In this document: positions 1 to 7,895 of the stretch, in pieces
Layout of the letters: the number at the start of each line of letters is the position of its first letter
How positions within the stretch are numbered: the first letter of the stretch is position 1
Assembly: GCA_050874705.1 (NCBI GenBank)
Contig: JBNMLE010000022.1
Span: forward strand, 1-15,970
Source: Fiminaster sp050874705
GTDB taxonomy: Bacteria > Bacillota_I > Bacilli_A > RFN20 > CAG-826
Length of the DNA: 15,970 bases
Direction of reading: 5' to 3'
Notes under the pieces: model-generated
Database searches by the model: none
Told to the model about the DNA's origin: nothing
What the model saw: only the letters and a program-made list of their open reading frames with translations
Made by a program: the position numbers and the translations under genes

Positions 1-41
1 AAATAAATGAACATATTTTATTAAATATTAATTTTTTTATT

Positions 42-47
42 TAAAAT
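42..47 (+). promoter_or_regulatory. Possible -10 box directly upstream of the first lipoprotein gene
   Basis: TAAAAT matches the sigma-A -10 consensus at five of six positions and ends nine bases before the ATG at 57. No Shine-Dalgarno sequence lies between it and the start. The -35 region would fall in featureless A/T-rich sequence at the window edge, so the call is weak. If real, the transcript would be leaderless or nearly so. Confidence 0.3.
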
Positions 48-56
48 AAAATTGCT

Positions 57-1316
57 ATGAAAAAAACAAATTTATTTATTTTACCAATACTTGCTATGTC
101 ACTTGTTTCTTGTGGAGAAGAAATAAATGATAAAGTAAACCAAATTATTCTTAATGAGACAACTTATGAAATTTATTATGAGGATTCATTTAAATTAGAA
201 GCTACTGTCTATCCTGAAACCGCGATTAATAAAACTATTAAATGGGAAACAAGTAATCCTGAAATATGCAATGTTTCTGGTGGAACACTTGTTCCATATA
301 AAGCAGGGGAAGCTATTATTACATGTTCAAGTGTTGAAACAGGCGTTAGTTCTTCATGTGTTGTTACAGTTACCGACAAGACAACAAGATATTTAACATA
401 TACGAATGATTCTGCGATCGCAGATGCAAGATACTCAAAAGGTTTCATGCTTAAAACAAATCATATGTCACCAGCAGGGGTAACAAAAATATTAGATTAT
501 GGTGAAAAAGTTGAAGATACTATATGGCAAATGGCTCAATGGTGGTCACCATATGATTTTGCTAATGCTACATTAAGTAAAAATGGAAGCGTAGCGAAAT
601 ATGAAAATGAAAATCGTTCATTAATCGTTGATACATCAACTGGAAAAATATCGATGAATTTAAATGCGGCGATGGAGTACCAATATTATGAAGATACACC
701 AGTGGACGAAATAGATCCTAGACTCGCTAAAAGAGCATGGCCACATTTCCTCATTGAACAAAATTTTAACCAGGATTTGTGGGTTAATTTAGCGGATTTA
801 CAATCTGTAAGTGGTGAATTACATGTAAAATTTGATGTCACCATTGATAAGATGAATAAAATTAAAGAAGGTTACGCGAATGATTGCGCTCAATTGCTAT
901 TCTATTTAAGTATTGGAAATGTTAAAAAAGAAGGCCAAACTGACGAAGAATACGGACCTAATAACGCAGTTATGTGGTTTGGAGTACCTATATTTGATTC
1001 TCGTTATGCTTATACTGAACTTTATGCTCAATATGATAGTGGTCATACCGGCGCGACAAATAGATTAATTTATTCATTATCATCTAAAAGTTATATGGGT
1101 GATACGCAGCCAGAAGTAGGAAAAAAATATAGTGTTGATATAAATGTTCTTCCTTACATTACTGATGCATTCCTTATGGCGGTTCAAAAAGGTCTTCCTA
1201 GTGTATATCATTGGGAAAATATGACCGCAAATTATTTAAACCTTGGATGGGAAATTCCTGGTGGTTTTGATGTAGGCGCTACATTTGAAAATTTAGATGT
1301 TTATTGTGTTTATTAA
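57..1316 (+). CDS. Surface lipoprotein with Big_2 Ig-like domain and a repeated unknown domain
   Basis: The 419-residue product starts with a lipoprotein signal peptide: Lys-Lys, a hydrophobic stretch, and the lipobox LVSC with Cys19 as the lipidation site. It should be anchored on the outer face of the membrane. Residues about 27-107 resemble a bacterial Ig-like Big_2 domain (YPETAINKTIKWETSNPEI, then the G-T/A-I-T-C strand pattern). Residues about 120-419 form a domain of unknown function that is clearly shared with the lipoprotein at 3259-4278. Shared landmarks are H-[FL]-LI-x-x-x-F, WFG[VI]P-x-FD-x-RY, GAT-x-x-[FL]IY, and a final [LI]G-[WF]-EIPG. No catalytic motif is evident. The start has no visible Shine-Dalgarno sequence but gives an intact signal peptide. 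The gene is convergent with the RDD gene, with only three bases between the stop codons. Function is unknown; a glycan- or protein-binding surface role is inferred only from the architecture. Confidence 0.85.
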   Translation: MKKTNLFILPILAMSLVSCGEEINDKVNQIILNETTYEIYYEDSFKLEATVYPETAINKTIKWETSNPEICNVSGGTLVPYKAGEAIITCSSVETGVSSSCVVTVTDKTTRYLTYTNDSAIADARYSKGFMLKTNHMSPAGVTKILDYGEKVEDTIWQMAQWWSPYDFANATLSKNGSVAKYENENRSLIVDTSTGKISMNLNAAMEYQYYEDTPVDEIDPRLAKRAWPHFLIEQNFNQDLWVNLADLQSVSGELHVKFDVTIDKMNKIKEGYANDCAQLLFYLSIGNVKKEGQTDEEYGPNNAVMWFGVPIFDSRYAYTELYAQYDSGHTGATNRLIYSLSSKSYMGDTQPEVGKKYSVDINVLPYITDAFLMAVQKGLPSVYHWENMTANYLNLGWEIPGGFDVGATFENLDVYCVY

Positions 1317-1319
1317 TTA

Positions 1320-2003
1320 TTAAATATCTTTTATTTGTACGCGACATTCGATATGCATCTTTCTTTCTAAAAAAGTAACATTGTCTTTATAAAACAATTC
1401 GTAGAGTGTATAAATCGGCAATATAAAAATAGTTACTATTCCGCCCGGAACAAGAATTAACCATTTTAAAAAGCCATATAATATTGCTTTTCCTATACTT
1501 ATTTTATTTCCGTTTTCGTCAGTTAAATGACTTTTAAAAATAATTAATCCTAGACTTCTTCCTTTGCCAAATAAAATATAAGCAAATGTGAAATATAGTA
1601 GTGAGCCTAAAAAGGCATCAATACCTAAGCATGTAAGTCTTATTGCTTGAATTGTATCTTGTATTCCAGGAAGATCATTTCTAATAGCAATAACTCTTTC
1701 ATCGCTGATAAATGCATTTAATTCTTCATCCGTCACATTGTCATTTTTAATTCTGTTTTTGTCTTCATCATAGTAATAAAGATGATATACATCTTCTTTA
1801 TCTTGATATTCTTTAACTTCACTATTGTAAGTTTCTACTAAAACGTTGAGATTAGTTGTTGCTTTTGCAATAGGGTTAACAGCAATTCTATCTAATAAGA
1901 GACCTACAAAAAAGACCATGACAAATTCTAAAAGAATTGAACCTATTCTTTGCCATGGTCCTAATAATTTTCGATTGATATTTTTGCTTTTGGTTTCTTT
2001 CAT
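1320..2003 (-). CDS. RDD family integral membrane protein
   Basis: The 227-residue protein has three hydrophobic helices, at about 18-45, 122-148 and 170-203. The first carries the start of the RDD pattern (GPWQRIGSILLEF...LLLDR). The segment after helix 2, KGRSLGLIIFKSHL followed by D-x-x-G-x-x-I, matches the conserved G-x-x-x-G-x-x-x-x-x-x-x-V region of RDD proteins. An unusually long charged loop of about 75 residues separates helices 1 and 2 and probably faces outward. RDD proteins are poorly characterised; some have been linked to ion exchange or stress tolerance. The gene is last in the minus-strand operon. Its ATG overlaps the stop of the ABC ATPase gene by one base (TAATG), which suggests translational coupling and a stoichiometric link to that ATPase. 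The family call is fairly safe; the role is not known. Confidence 0.75.
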   Translation of the reverse strand: MKETKSKNINRKLLGPWQRIGSILLEFVMVFFVGLLLDRIAVNPIAKATTNLNVLVETYNSEVKEYQDKEDVYHLYYYDEDKNRIKNDNVTDEELNAFISDERVIAIRNDLPGIQDTIQAIRLTCLGIDAFLGSLLYFTFAYILFGKGRSLGLIIFKSHLTDENGNKISIGKAILYGFLKWLILVPGGIVTIFILPIYTLYELFYKDNVTFLERKMHIECRVQIKDI

Positions 2004-3247
2004 TAAATTATGGCTTTTTCGGTTTCGACATCAAACATGTGAACGCTATTGACGTCAAACTTAATATTAACATAATCTCCCGCTTTAATATCAATTTTAC
2101 TTGATACAACTAAGTCTATTTTTTGTTCTCCATCAACAACTGTGTGGACAATTTGTTCTTTTCCTAAAAGTTCGACAACTTCTACAAGAGCTTTAAGCGA
2201 ATCTTTATCATCGCTTAAATATATATCTTCAGGTCTAATGCCTAAAATGATTGGATGTTTTGATTTCTTATAGTTTTCAAGTTGTTCTATTGATGAAAGA
2301 TATTCAAGTCTTACTGCATCAAATTCATTCATTTGTTTTTCTTTATCATCAAAATTCATTGATTGATAATTATTTATCATGGTTTCAAGTTTATGAAGTT
2401 TGTCTTCATATTCTTTAATTCGCTTGTCGTAGAAAGCAGTGTTTTCTTCTGAATAATCTTTATTTAATTTAATATTTTCATTTGCAAAAGTAATCTCATC
2501 TTTAAAATAAGAAGCATCTAAGAAATTCATTGTTGGGCTGCCCATAAAACCTGCGACAAATTTATTGACTGGTTTATTGTAAATTTCTCTTGGCGTTCCG
2601 ATTTGTTGAATATGTCCTTTTGACATAACGACGATGCGATCCGCCATAGTCATAGCCTCAGTTTGGTCGTGGGTAACGTAAATAATAATTCCACCAATCT
2701 TTTTATGAAGTTTAATGAGTTCGCTTCTCATTTGAACGCGCAATTTTGCATCAAGATTTGATAATGGTTCATCCATTAAAAATACCTTCGCATGTCTTAC
2801 AATTGCTCGGCCAAGGGCTACACGTTGGCATTGTCCTCCAGAAAGTGCTTTTGGTTTTCTTTCAAGGTATTCTTCTATGCCAAGCATTTGGCTTGCTTCA
2901 TTGACACGTTCTTTTATTGTTTCTTTATCTACATGTCTATTAGCAAGTCCAAAAGCAATATTGTTATATACTGTCATATGAGGATATAAGGCATAATTTT
3001 GGAAGACCATTGCAACATCTCTTTTTTTAGGAGGGATGTCGTTACACAAAACATCGTTAATGTATAGTTCGCCATCAGTTATTTCTTCTAGTCCTGCGAT
3101 CATTCTTAATGTGGTGGATTTGCCACATCCTGATGGTCCAACAAAAACAATGAATTCGCCATCATTGATTTCTAAATTGAAGTCAAAAACAGCTTGAACA
3201 TTATTGTCATAAACCTTGTTAACATTTTTTAATTTAACATTTGCCAT
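2003..3247 (-). CDS. ugpC: Carbohydrate ABC importer ATPase, UgpC/MsmK/MalK type
   Basis: This 414-residue protein is a cytoplasmic ATPase that powers CUT1-type sugar importers. All motifs are intact: Walker A GPSGCGKST (37-45), Q-loop Gln83 in VFQNYALYPH, signature LSGGQ (135-139), Walker B VFLMDE with Glu160, D-loop SNLD (163-166) and H-loop His193 in VTHDQ. A TOBE/OB regulatory region follows (from about 235, resuming at IILGIRPEDI near 333), as in MalK. Between its two halves, residues about 262-330 form a highly charged heptad-like helical insertion absent from classical MalK/UgpC. AGGAG lies nine bases before the ATG. The gene is fourth of five in the operon, 11 nt after a lipoprotein gene and coupled to the RDD gene. 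No complete permease or solute-binding protein is nearby, so it may serve permeases encoded elsewhere, as MsmK does in streptococci, or couple to the MalG-tailed protein at 4290-6155. The exact symbol (ugpC, msmK or malK) cannot be decided from sequence alone. Confidence 0.93.
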   Translation of the reverse strand: MANVKLKNVNKVYDNNVQAVFDFNLEINDGEFIVFVGPSGCGKSTTLRMIAGLEEITDGELYINDVLCNDIPPKKRDVAMVFQNYALYPHMTVYNNIAFGLANRHVDKETIKERVNEASQMLGIEEYLERKPKALSGGQCQRVALGRAIVRHAKVFLMDEPLSNLDAKLRVQMRSELIKLHKKIGGIIIYVTHDQTEAMTMADRIVVMSKGHIQQIGTPREIYNKPVNKFVAGFMGSPTMNFLDASYFKDEITFANENIKLNKDYSEENTAFYDKRIKEYEDKLHKLETMINNYQSMNFDDKEKQMNEFDAVRLEYLSSIEQLENYKKSKHPIILGIRPEDIYLSDDKDSLKALVEVVELLGKEQIVHTVVDGEQKIDLVVSSKIDIKAGDYVNIKFDVNSVHMFDVETEKAII

Positions 3248-3258
3248 TGCCTGACTCC

Positions 3259-4278
3259 TTATTCGCTATAATTAGCGGTTAATGTAAAGTTTGAAAGTTT
3301 AATTCCGCAGTCATATGTACCAGGAATTTCAAATCCAATATTCATGCTTTGGAAACATAAATCTTTATAAGTTGATTTTGTAAAATATCCTTGTGATTGG
3401 GCTAATAATAGTGCGCTTAAGATATAAGGAGCAATATCAACTTCGATATGTGTTTTTTTGTTGAGTTTTAATACACCATCTTCAATATAATCTCTTGAAG
3501 GCATACCATAAATAAATTTACTTGTTGCTCCCGCTCCTCCTGCATCAACCATTCCACTTTCAGGAAGACCATTAGGGTAGCGGTTATCAAAGAAAGGAAT
3601 ACCAAACCAGAAGAAACCACCATCTTCAGCGGTGTTATTAGATTTCATTACTAAATACATCAAAAATTGTGTTGCGTGAACGCCGCTTAAAGCGGTACTT
3701 CCCATATGATCGACAAACTTTTTCATTTCCATATCAACATTTAAAATAACACTGTCGACTTCACTCATTTGTACAGCTTTTGAGAAGCCTTCGTTAATTA
3801 AAAGATGTGACCATTGTTCCCCGCTTTTTCTTGGTCTTTTATATTCTTGTGATGCATTTAATTCAAGATATAATGATCCAGTTGTAGGATTAACTGATAC
3901 GACTTTGCTTTCATCAGAAAAAGTATAATAGCCATCTTTTTCTTCAACAGTTTTATCACCTGTATATTTATTGTAATGGTCATTGAGCGAATAAATATCT
4001 CCATGTTGAGACATAATCCAAACTGGACCGGAATCATTTCCATATGTTAAGTCAACAGTGCGTGGCCATCTACTTTCAGGAGTCCAACCAGTATCTGGAT
4101 CATTTCCATTTCCTGGATTGCATGAGAATCCACGTTCAAATTTATTATCTACAATCATTTGATAAGAACTTTCTTGTTCATCACTTGAAGTAGAAGTGGA
4201 TGAATTTGATGTAGTTTCCCCACAAGAAGTTAATAGCATAGCCATTATCATTGGAATAAAGATTTTTGTTGGTTTCAT
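3259..4278 (-). CDS. Surface lipoprotein, paralogue of the 57-1316 product
   Basis: The product has 339 residues. Its signal peptide ends in the lipobox LLTSC (Cys19) and is followed by a Ser/Thr-rich spacer (about 22-38) that would hold the domain away from the membrane. Residues about 40-339 are the same unknown domain as in the lipoprotein at 57-1316, with matching landmarks in the same order: HLLINEGF, WFGIPFFDNRY, GATSKFIYGMPSRDYI, VDIAPYI and NIGFEIPG. The Ig-like domain of the paralogue is missing. GGAGG lies eight bases before the ATG. The gene sits 11 nt after the MalG-tailed lectin-like gene and 11 nt before the ABC ATPase gene, the slot where a solute-binding lipoprotein would be expected in an importer operon. 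It does not, however, resemble the usual SBP_bac_1 family. A binding role is inferred; the fold is not recognised. Confidence 0.85.
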   Translation of the reverse strand: MKPTKIFIPMIMAMLLTSCGETTSNSSTSTSSDEQESSYQMIVDNKFERGFSCNPGNGNDPDTGWTPESRWPRTVDLTYGNDSGPVWIMSQHGDIYSLNDHYNKYTGDKTVEEKDGYYTFSDESKVVSVNPTTGSLYLELNASQEYKRPRKSGEQWSHLLINEGFSKAVQMSEVDSVILNVDMEMKKFVDHMGSTALSGVHATQFLMYLVMKSNNTAEDGGFFWFGIPFFDNRYPNGLPESGMVDAGGAGATSKFIYGMPSRDYIEDGVLKLNKKTHIEVDIAPYILSALLLAQSQGYFTKSTYKDLCFQSMNIGFEIPGTYDCGIKLSNFTLTANYSE

Positions 4279-4289
4279 TTTTTTACCTC

Positions 4290-6155
4290 CTACATTTTGA
4301 ATGCTCCACTAGTGAGACCTTCAATAAATTGTTTACTTGCAACAACGAATATTAAGACAAGCGGTATTGCGCTTAATACATAACCCGCGAATGGAGCGCT
4401 CATCGCAAGATTTTGATTTGAATATAAGTCAGATAAACGTTTTAAATAAACAGGTAATGTATAAATATCATCATTTGCATTAAAGAAGAATGAAAGTTCA
4501 TTATTTGTACCTTTTATAAATTCCTTTTTAGATATATCAGGTGAAAACATTTTAGTGATAATCATCGGATAAAAATCATTAGTGTTCATTAAGCCAAATG
4601 AGAAATTTGCTTCAGTATTTTTTGTTGCTTTGTTTCCTTTGAATAGAACGCTATTATCTGATAATTCATAATGAATCACACCATTATTAATATCAAGAAT
4701 TGTTTTACCTAATGTAAAATCAGTTTCAACTTTTATTTTGATATCACCTGAAGCACTATTAATGATTTTTCCTGTGTAGGAATTAGTTTTATCTGTTCCA
4801 AAATCTTCAAAGGAAATATTGTGTGAAGTTTCATTTCCAAAAACGATGAAATATGTTGATTCTCCAGTTTTATAAAATTCAAGGAAGAAATATTTTCCTT
4901 CTTCACTTACATAGGTTCCTGGCTTTGATGTTGGATTAATGCATAGATTCATGGCGGAATATACTGGAAGCTTTCCTAAATTTAAGCCTAAATCAAAATT
5001 GCCTGCATCCATAATTTCTTTTGAATAGATACGCTTTCCATAACCTCCATCAAAAGAAATTTGAATATCTTTGTTGTCTGTTAATTGAACGCCATTATTA
5101 CCTACATATGAAACAAAAGGAAGATCATTTAATATTTTATTTGTTTTTTCTTTATATCCATATAAATCATATCTTCCTTCCCAAAGAGCAAAGAATTTGT
5201 TTGCTTCAACATATTCGGCTGAAAGGCCTTGATCTGGAGCTGTCAATAGAGAATTAAGTGCCTTTTGTTTTGATTCTTTAAGTGTTTTAATTATCTCTGG
5301 TTTATTGATGAATGATTCGATCATTTCATCAGATATTGAATTAATCGATTCTTTTACCTCGTCTTTGGTTATTTGTTGGCCAGGATCATAAGTTCGTTTC
5401 ATATTTGTGATTTCATAATATGCATCTGTTGCCGAATTATCGATTCCAAAAACATGGAAATATGCTTTCCCATCGCTATCAAGATAACTTTGAACATCGC
5501 TATCTTTTAAATAAACAGAGCAAGATTTTGTTGCTTCATCAAAATTGGCATTTGTTTGCCAAAGTGTATTTGCATATAGTTGTGTAATTGTTACCTTCCA
5601 TGCGGTTAAAGAATATTTTTGAAACAGAATTGAAAAACCATCATTTGTGGACATATTATTATTCATAACCATAGAACCTGCGATGCCAAAACCTGCAGTC
5701 TCAAAAGTAGGAGTGGTATAACAAGTTGGACTTTTACTATAATCATGACTTGTAACAACACTTAAACGCGATTGTGTTATTCCGTATGGGTTGTGCCATA
5801 AAGTAAAAACATTTTTAGTAAATTCGTGCCCTGTTTTTTGTGAAAAATAAAATCCACCTGCTTTACAATTTGTTCCAATGACATTATTGAATGTGAATGA
5901 TAAACCATCTAAAGCGACTTTTTCCTTTTTATACATTCCAATATAGGTTCCTTGAAGATTGCCAATTCTTACACCATTATCGATAGTTTTAGCAGTAAAA
6001 CCATTTCCAAAAGCGACCGCATAATCATCACCAGTATTTGATATTGATTCTTCAATTAAATCAGCTTCAACTTTTTGTGCATTACTAGATAATGTTCCTA
6101 AACCCGCAATTATTGTAGAAGCTGTTAGAAATGATAAGGCTAATATTTTTTTCAT
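4290..6155 (-). CDS. Secreted lectin-like protein with a MalG-type permease C-terminal tail
   Basis: The 621-residue protein begins with a signal peptide (Lys-Lys, hydrophobic core about 4-22, possible Ala-x-Ala-like cleavage before residue 32). Residues about 45-255 form a beta-rich domain homologous to the N-terminal domain of the 7896-9470 product, with shared DGLSFT, FT-x-W, HDY and DSDGKAY-type motifs; it resembles a concanavalin A-like lectin domain. A charged helical linker follows (about 260-340), then a second, more divergent beta domain (about 345-560) beginning NNGVQLTD. The last 50 residues are unexpected. A membrane helix (about 588-606) and the tail SKQFIEGLTSGAFKM reproduce the end of MalG-family permeases, including the G-L-T-x-G-A-x-K motif that contacts the ATPase. 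Helices 1-5 and the EAA loop of a permease are absent. AAGGAG precedes the ATG. It lies second in the operon, 11 nt from each neighbour. It is either a functional sensor or adaptor docked to the ATPase, or the product of an in-frame deletion in a transporter operon. Confidence 0.85.
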   Translation of the reverse strand: MKKILALSFLTASTIIAGLGTLSSNAQKVEADLIEESISNTGDDYAVAFGNGFTAKTIDNGVRIGNLQGTYIGMYKKEKVALDGLSFTFNNVIGTNCKAGGFYFSQKTGHEFTKNVFTLWHNPYGITQSRLSVVTSHDYSKSPTCYTTPTFETAGFGIAGSMVMNNNMSTNDGFSILFQKYSLTAWKVTITQLYANTLWQTNANFDEATKSCSVYLKDSDVQSYLDSDGKAYFHVFGIDNSATDAYYEITNMKRTYDPGQQITKDEVKESINSISDEMIESFINKPEIIKTLKESKQKALNSLLTAPDQGLSAEYVEANKFFALWEGRYDLYGYKEKTNKILNDLPFVSYVGNNGVQLTDNKDIQISFDGGYGKRIYSKEIMDAGNFDLGLNLGKLPVYSAMNLCINPTSKPGTYVSEEGKYFFLEFYKTGESTYFIVFGNETSHNISFEDFGTDKTNSYTGKIINSASGDIKIKVETDFTLGKTILDINNGVIHYELSDNSVLFKGNKATKNTEANFSFGLMNTNDFYPMIITKMFSPDISKKEFIKGTNNELSFFFNANDDIYTLPVYLKRLSDLYSNQNLAMSAPFAGYVLSAIPLVLIFVVASKQFIEGLTSGAFKM

Positions 6156-6166
6156 TGTTATGCTCC

Positions 6167-7834
6167 TTATTTTTTATCCGCAACCGCGATTGAGTATTTT
6201 CCAAACGAATCTAGTCCAATAACTCTTACTGTGACATCGCCTGAGTGATTTTGTTGGAAAGAATAGGTGTATTTATTTGATGTTGGGTAGTTTTTATACC
6301 AATCCCCGAAAATAACTTTTCTTTCATTTGGTTTATCTAAATCACCAATTTCATTTGGCGTTTTTCCTTTAAACACTTGAACTTCATATGCATAAACCAT
6401 ATCGGTTTCATGAGTGAACGCATCAAATGTTACTGTGATTCTTCCACTATTTTGAGTGTAATATGCTTCTCCTTCTAATATTGGGCCAGCATCGTTTCTT
6501 CTTCTTACTTTTTCAGAATATTTAAGAAGGTGTGAATTGTCTTCTTTTGGAGCTTCAATAACCCATGGAGTTTTCATTTCGACACCATGTTTTAAATCAA
6601 AGCGAGTAATTCTAGTGTTGTAATATTTATCGACTTCAACGTATAAGCCTTGAGAAGATTCATACATATCTTTTTCATTTAATCCATCAACGACCCCGCT
6701 GTTATAGTAGGTTCTATTGCCGAGTGAATCTTCGTTATACAAAGGTTCTTGAATTCCGTTGTAAAAATAATCAATTGAGTTTCCTCCTGCTAATGTAGGA
6801 ACATTGACTGCTGTGAAATTGCCTTGATATATATTTCTTTCATCATGTCCGTCATAATGTGTATGACCGGTAAATAAAATTACATTTGGATAATTCTCAA
6901 TCAAATCGTATAAATCTTGAGAAGAACCCCATCTACCATTATATTCATCATCATTTGAACCAAAAATTGTGTTTTTAGCGGTTGCGTGAGATAAAACAAA
7001 GACCGGTTTTGTTTTATCTGTTTTATCTAGAATATTTTTTGCCCATGATAATGTTTCATTGCTTATAGGATTTATTTTTCCATCATATGTGGTGATATCA
7101 ATTGCAAGAAATTCAAGACCATTAACTATTTTGTGACGGTTTCCTTTTTCAGGTTGACCATCGACTTCATCATCTTTGTATATTCCAATTTTATTAAAGA
7201 AATTATAGTGCTCTTGCCTTGATGAACAACCAGACCAATATACGTCGTGATTGCCGTGACAAAAGAATAATTTTTCTTGCGCATCTTCAGATGCCTCATT
7301 ATAAGCATCTAACCACGCTTGATCAGCAGCGATAGTGCCTGTTAGTGATCTATCGCCAGTTGATAGCCAAATATCAAATTCATCTTCTCCAACTAGATTT
7401 ATAAACCTTTGTATTCCGGTAGTGGCTTGTTCTTTTGAATTAATTGGTGAAGTTCTTTCACAATGTTCATCAGAGAATAGCGGTGCTTTTAAAATTATGT
7501 TTCTTTCATCAAATGTTGTTTTCGTAACGTAGATATTTACATCTTCGCTTGGCATTGAAAAAGTGAATGGATTGTTACCATAATATTCAATTTCTTCTTC
7601 ACTTTTTGTTTTTAAATTGACTTCAAAACCTGAGCCATCGCAAGTAACTTCAAATTTTACTTGCTCTTTTGGACTATATCTTTCTTTTTCAATATCGACA
7701 TTTATTCCTTCTTCTGCGTTTATCGAAACAACATACTTTCCATCATCAACATTCGTTGTTATATCTCCTGATGGATTTTCGCCACAACCGCTTAAAAGCA
7801 AAGCAGTCATTGCAAGTGACAAGATTTTTTTCAT
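6167..7834 (-). CDS. Calcineurin-like metallophosphoesterase lipoprotein
   Basis: This 555-residue extracytoplasmic enzyme has a lipoprotein signal with lipobox LLSGC (Cys17). Residues about 34-105 resemble a divergent InlB B-repeat (ending TFSMPSEDVNIYV). The catalytic domain (about 113-400) keeps the five metal-binding motifs of the calcineurin-like family: D-x-H at 122-124, GD at 160-161, GNHD at 194-197, a lone His283 in VLSHATAK, and GHTH at 323-326. It should bind two divalent metals and hydrolyse phosphoester bonds outside the cell; the substrate is unknown. The C-terminal 100 residues (about 455-555) look like a fibronectin III or Ig-type beta domain. AAGGAG sits nine bases before the ATG. 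It is the first gene of the five-gene minus-strand cluster. A hairpin terminator lies only about 25 bases upstream, which leaves no room for a conventional promoter after the hairpin. Confidence 0.92.
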   Translation of the reverse strand: MKKILSLAMTALLLSGCGENPSGDITTNVDDGKYVVSINAEEGINVDIEKERYSPKEQVKFEVTCDGSGFEVNLKTKSEEEIEYYGNNPFTFSMPSEDVNIYVTKTTFDERNIILKAPLFSDEHCERTSPINSKEQATTGIQRFINLVGEDEFDIWLSTGDRSLTGTIAADQAWLDAYNEASEDAQEKLFFCHGNHDVYWSGCSSRQEHYNFFNKIGIYKDDEVDGQPEKGNRHKIVNGLEFLAIDITTYDGKINPISNETLSWAKNILDKTDKTKPVFVLSHATAKNTIFGSNDDEYNGRWGSSQDLYDLIENYPNVILFTGHTHYDGHDERNIYQGNFTAVNVPTLAGGNSIDYFYNGIQEPLYNEDSLGNRTYYNSGVVDGLNEKDMYESSQGLYVEVDKYYNTRITRFDLKHGVEMKTPWVIEAPKEDNSHLLKYSEKVRRRNDAGPILEGEAYYTQNSGRITVTFDAFTHETDMVYAYEVQVFKGKTPNEIGDLDKPNERKVIFGDWYKNYPTSNKYTYSFQQNHSGDVTVRVIGLDSFGKYSIAVADKK

Positions 7835-7858
7835 ACATATTCTCCTTAAAAGGCTATA

Positions 7859-7885
7859 AAAAAGGAGCCTATTAAATAAGCTCCT
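7859..7885 (-). terminator. Rho-independent terminator after the Ig-repeat surface protein gene
   Basis: Read on the minus strand, AGGAGC and GCTCCT form a six-base stem extendable by a U-G pair and two A-U pairs, with a short A/U loop and then a run of Us ending at 7859. It lies about 10 bases after the stop of the 7896-9470 gene and about 25 bases before the start of the phosphoesterase gene. It probably separates or attenuates expression of the downstream operon. Confidence 0.75.
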
Positions 7886-7895
7886 AATTAATCAA

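Noticed and set aside
1317..1319. Terminator between the convergent genes at 1316 and 1320
   Set aside because: Only three bases separate the two stop codons and no GC-rich stem with a T run is apparent around them.
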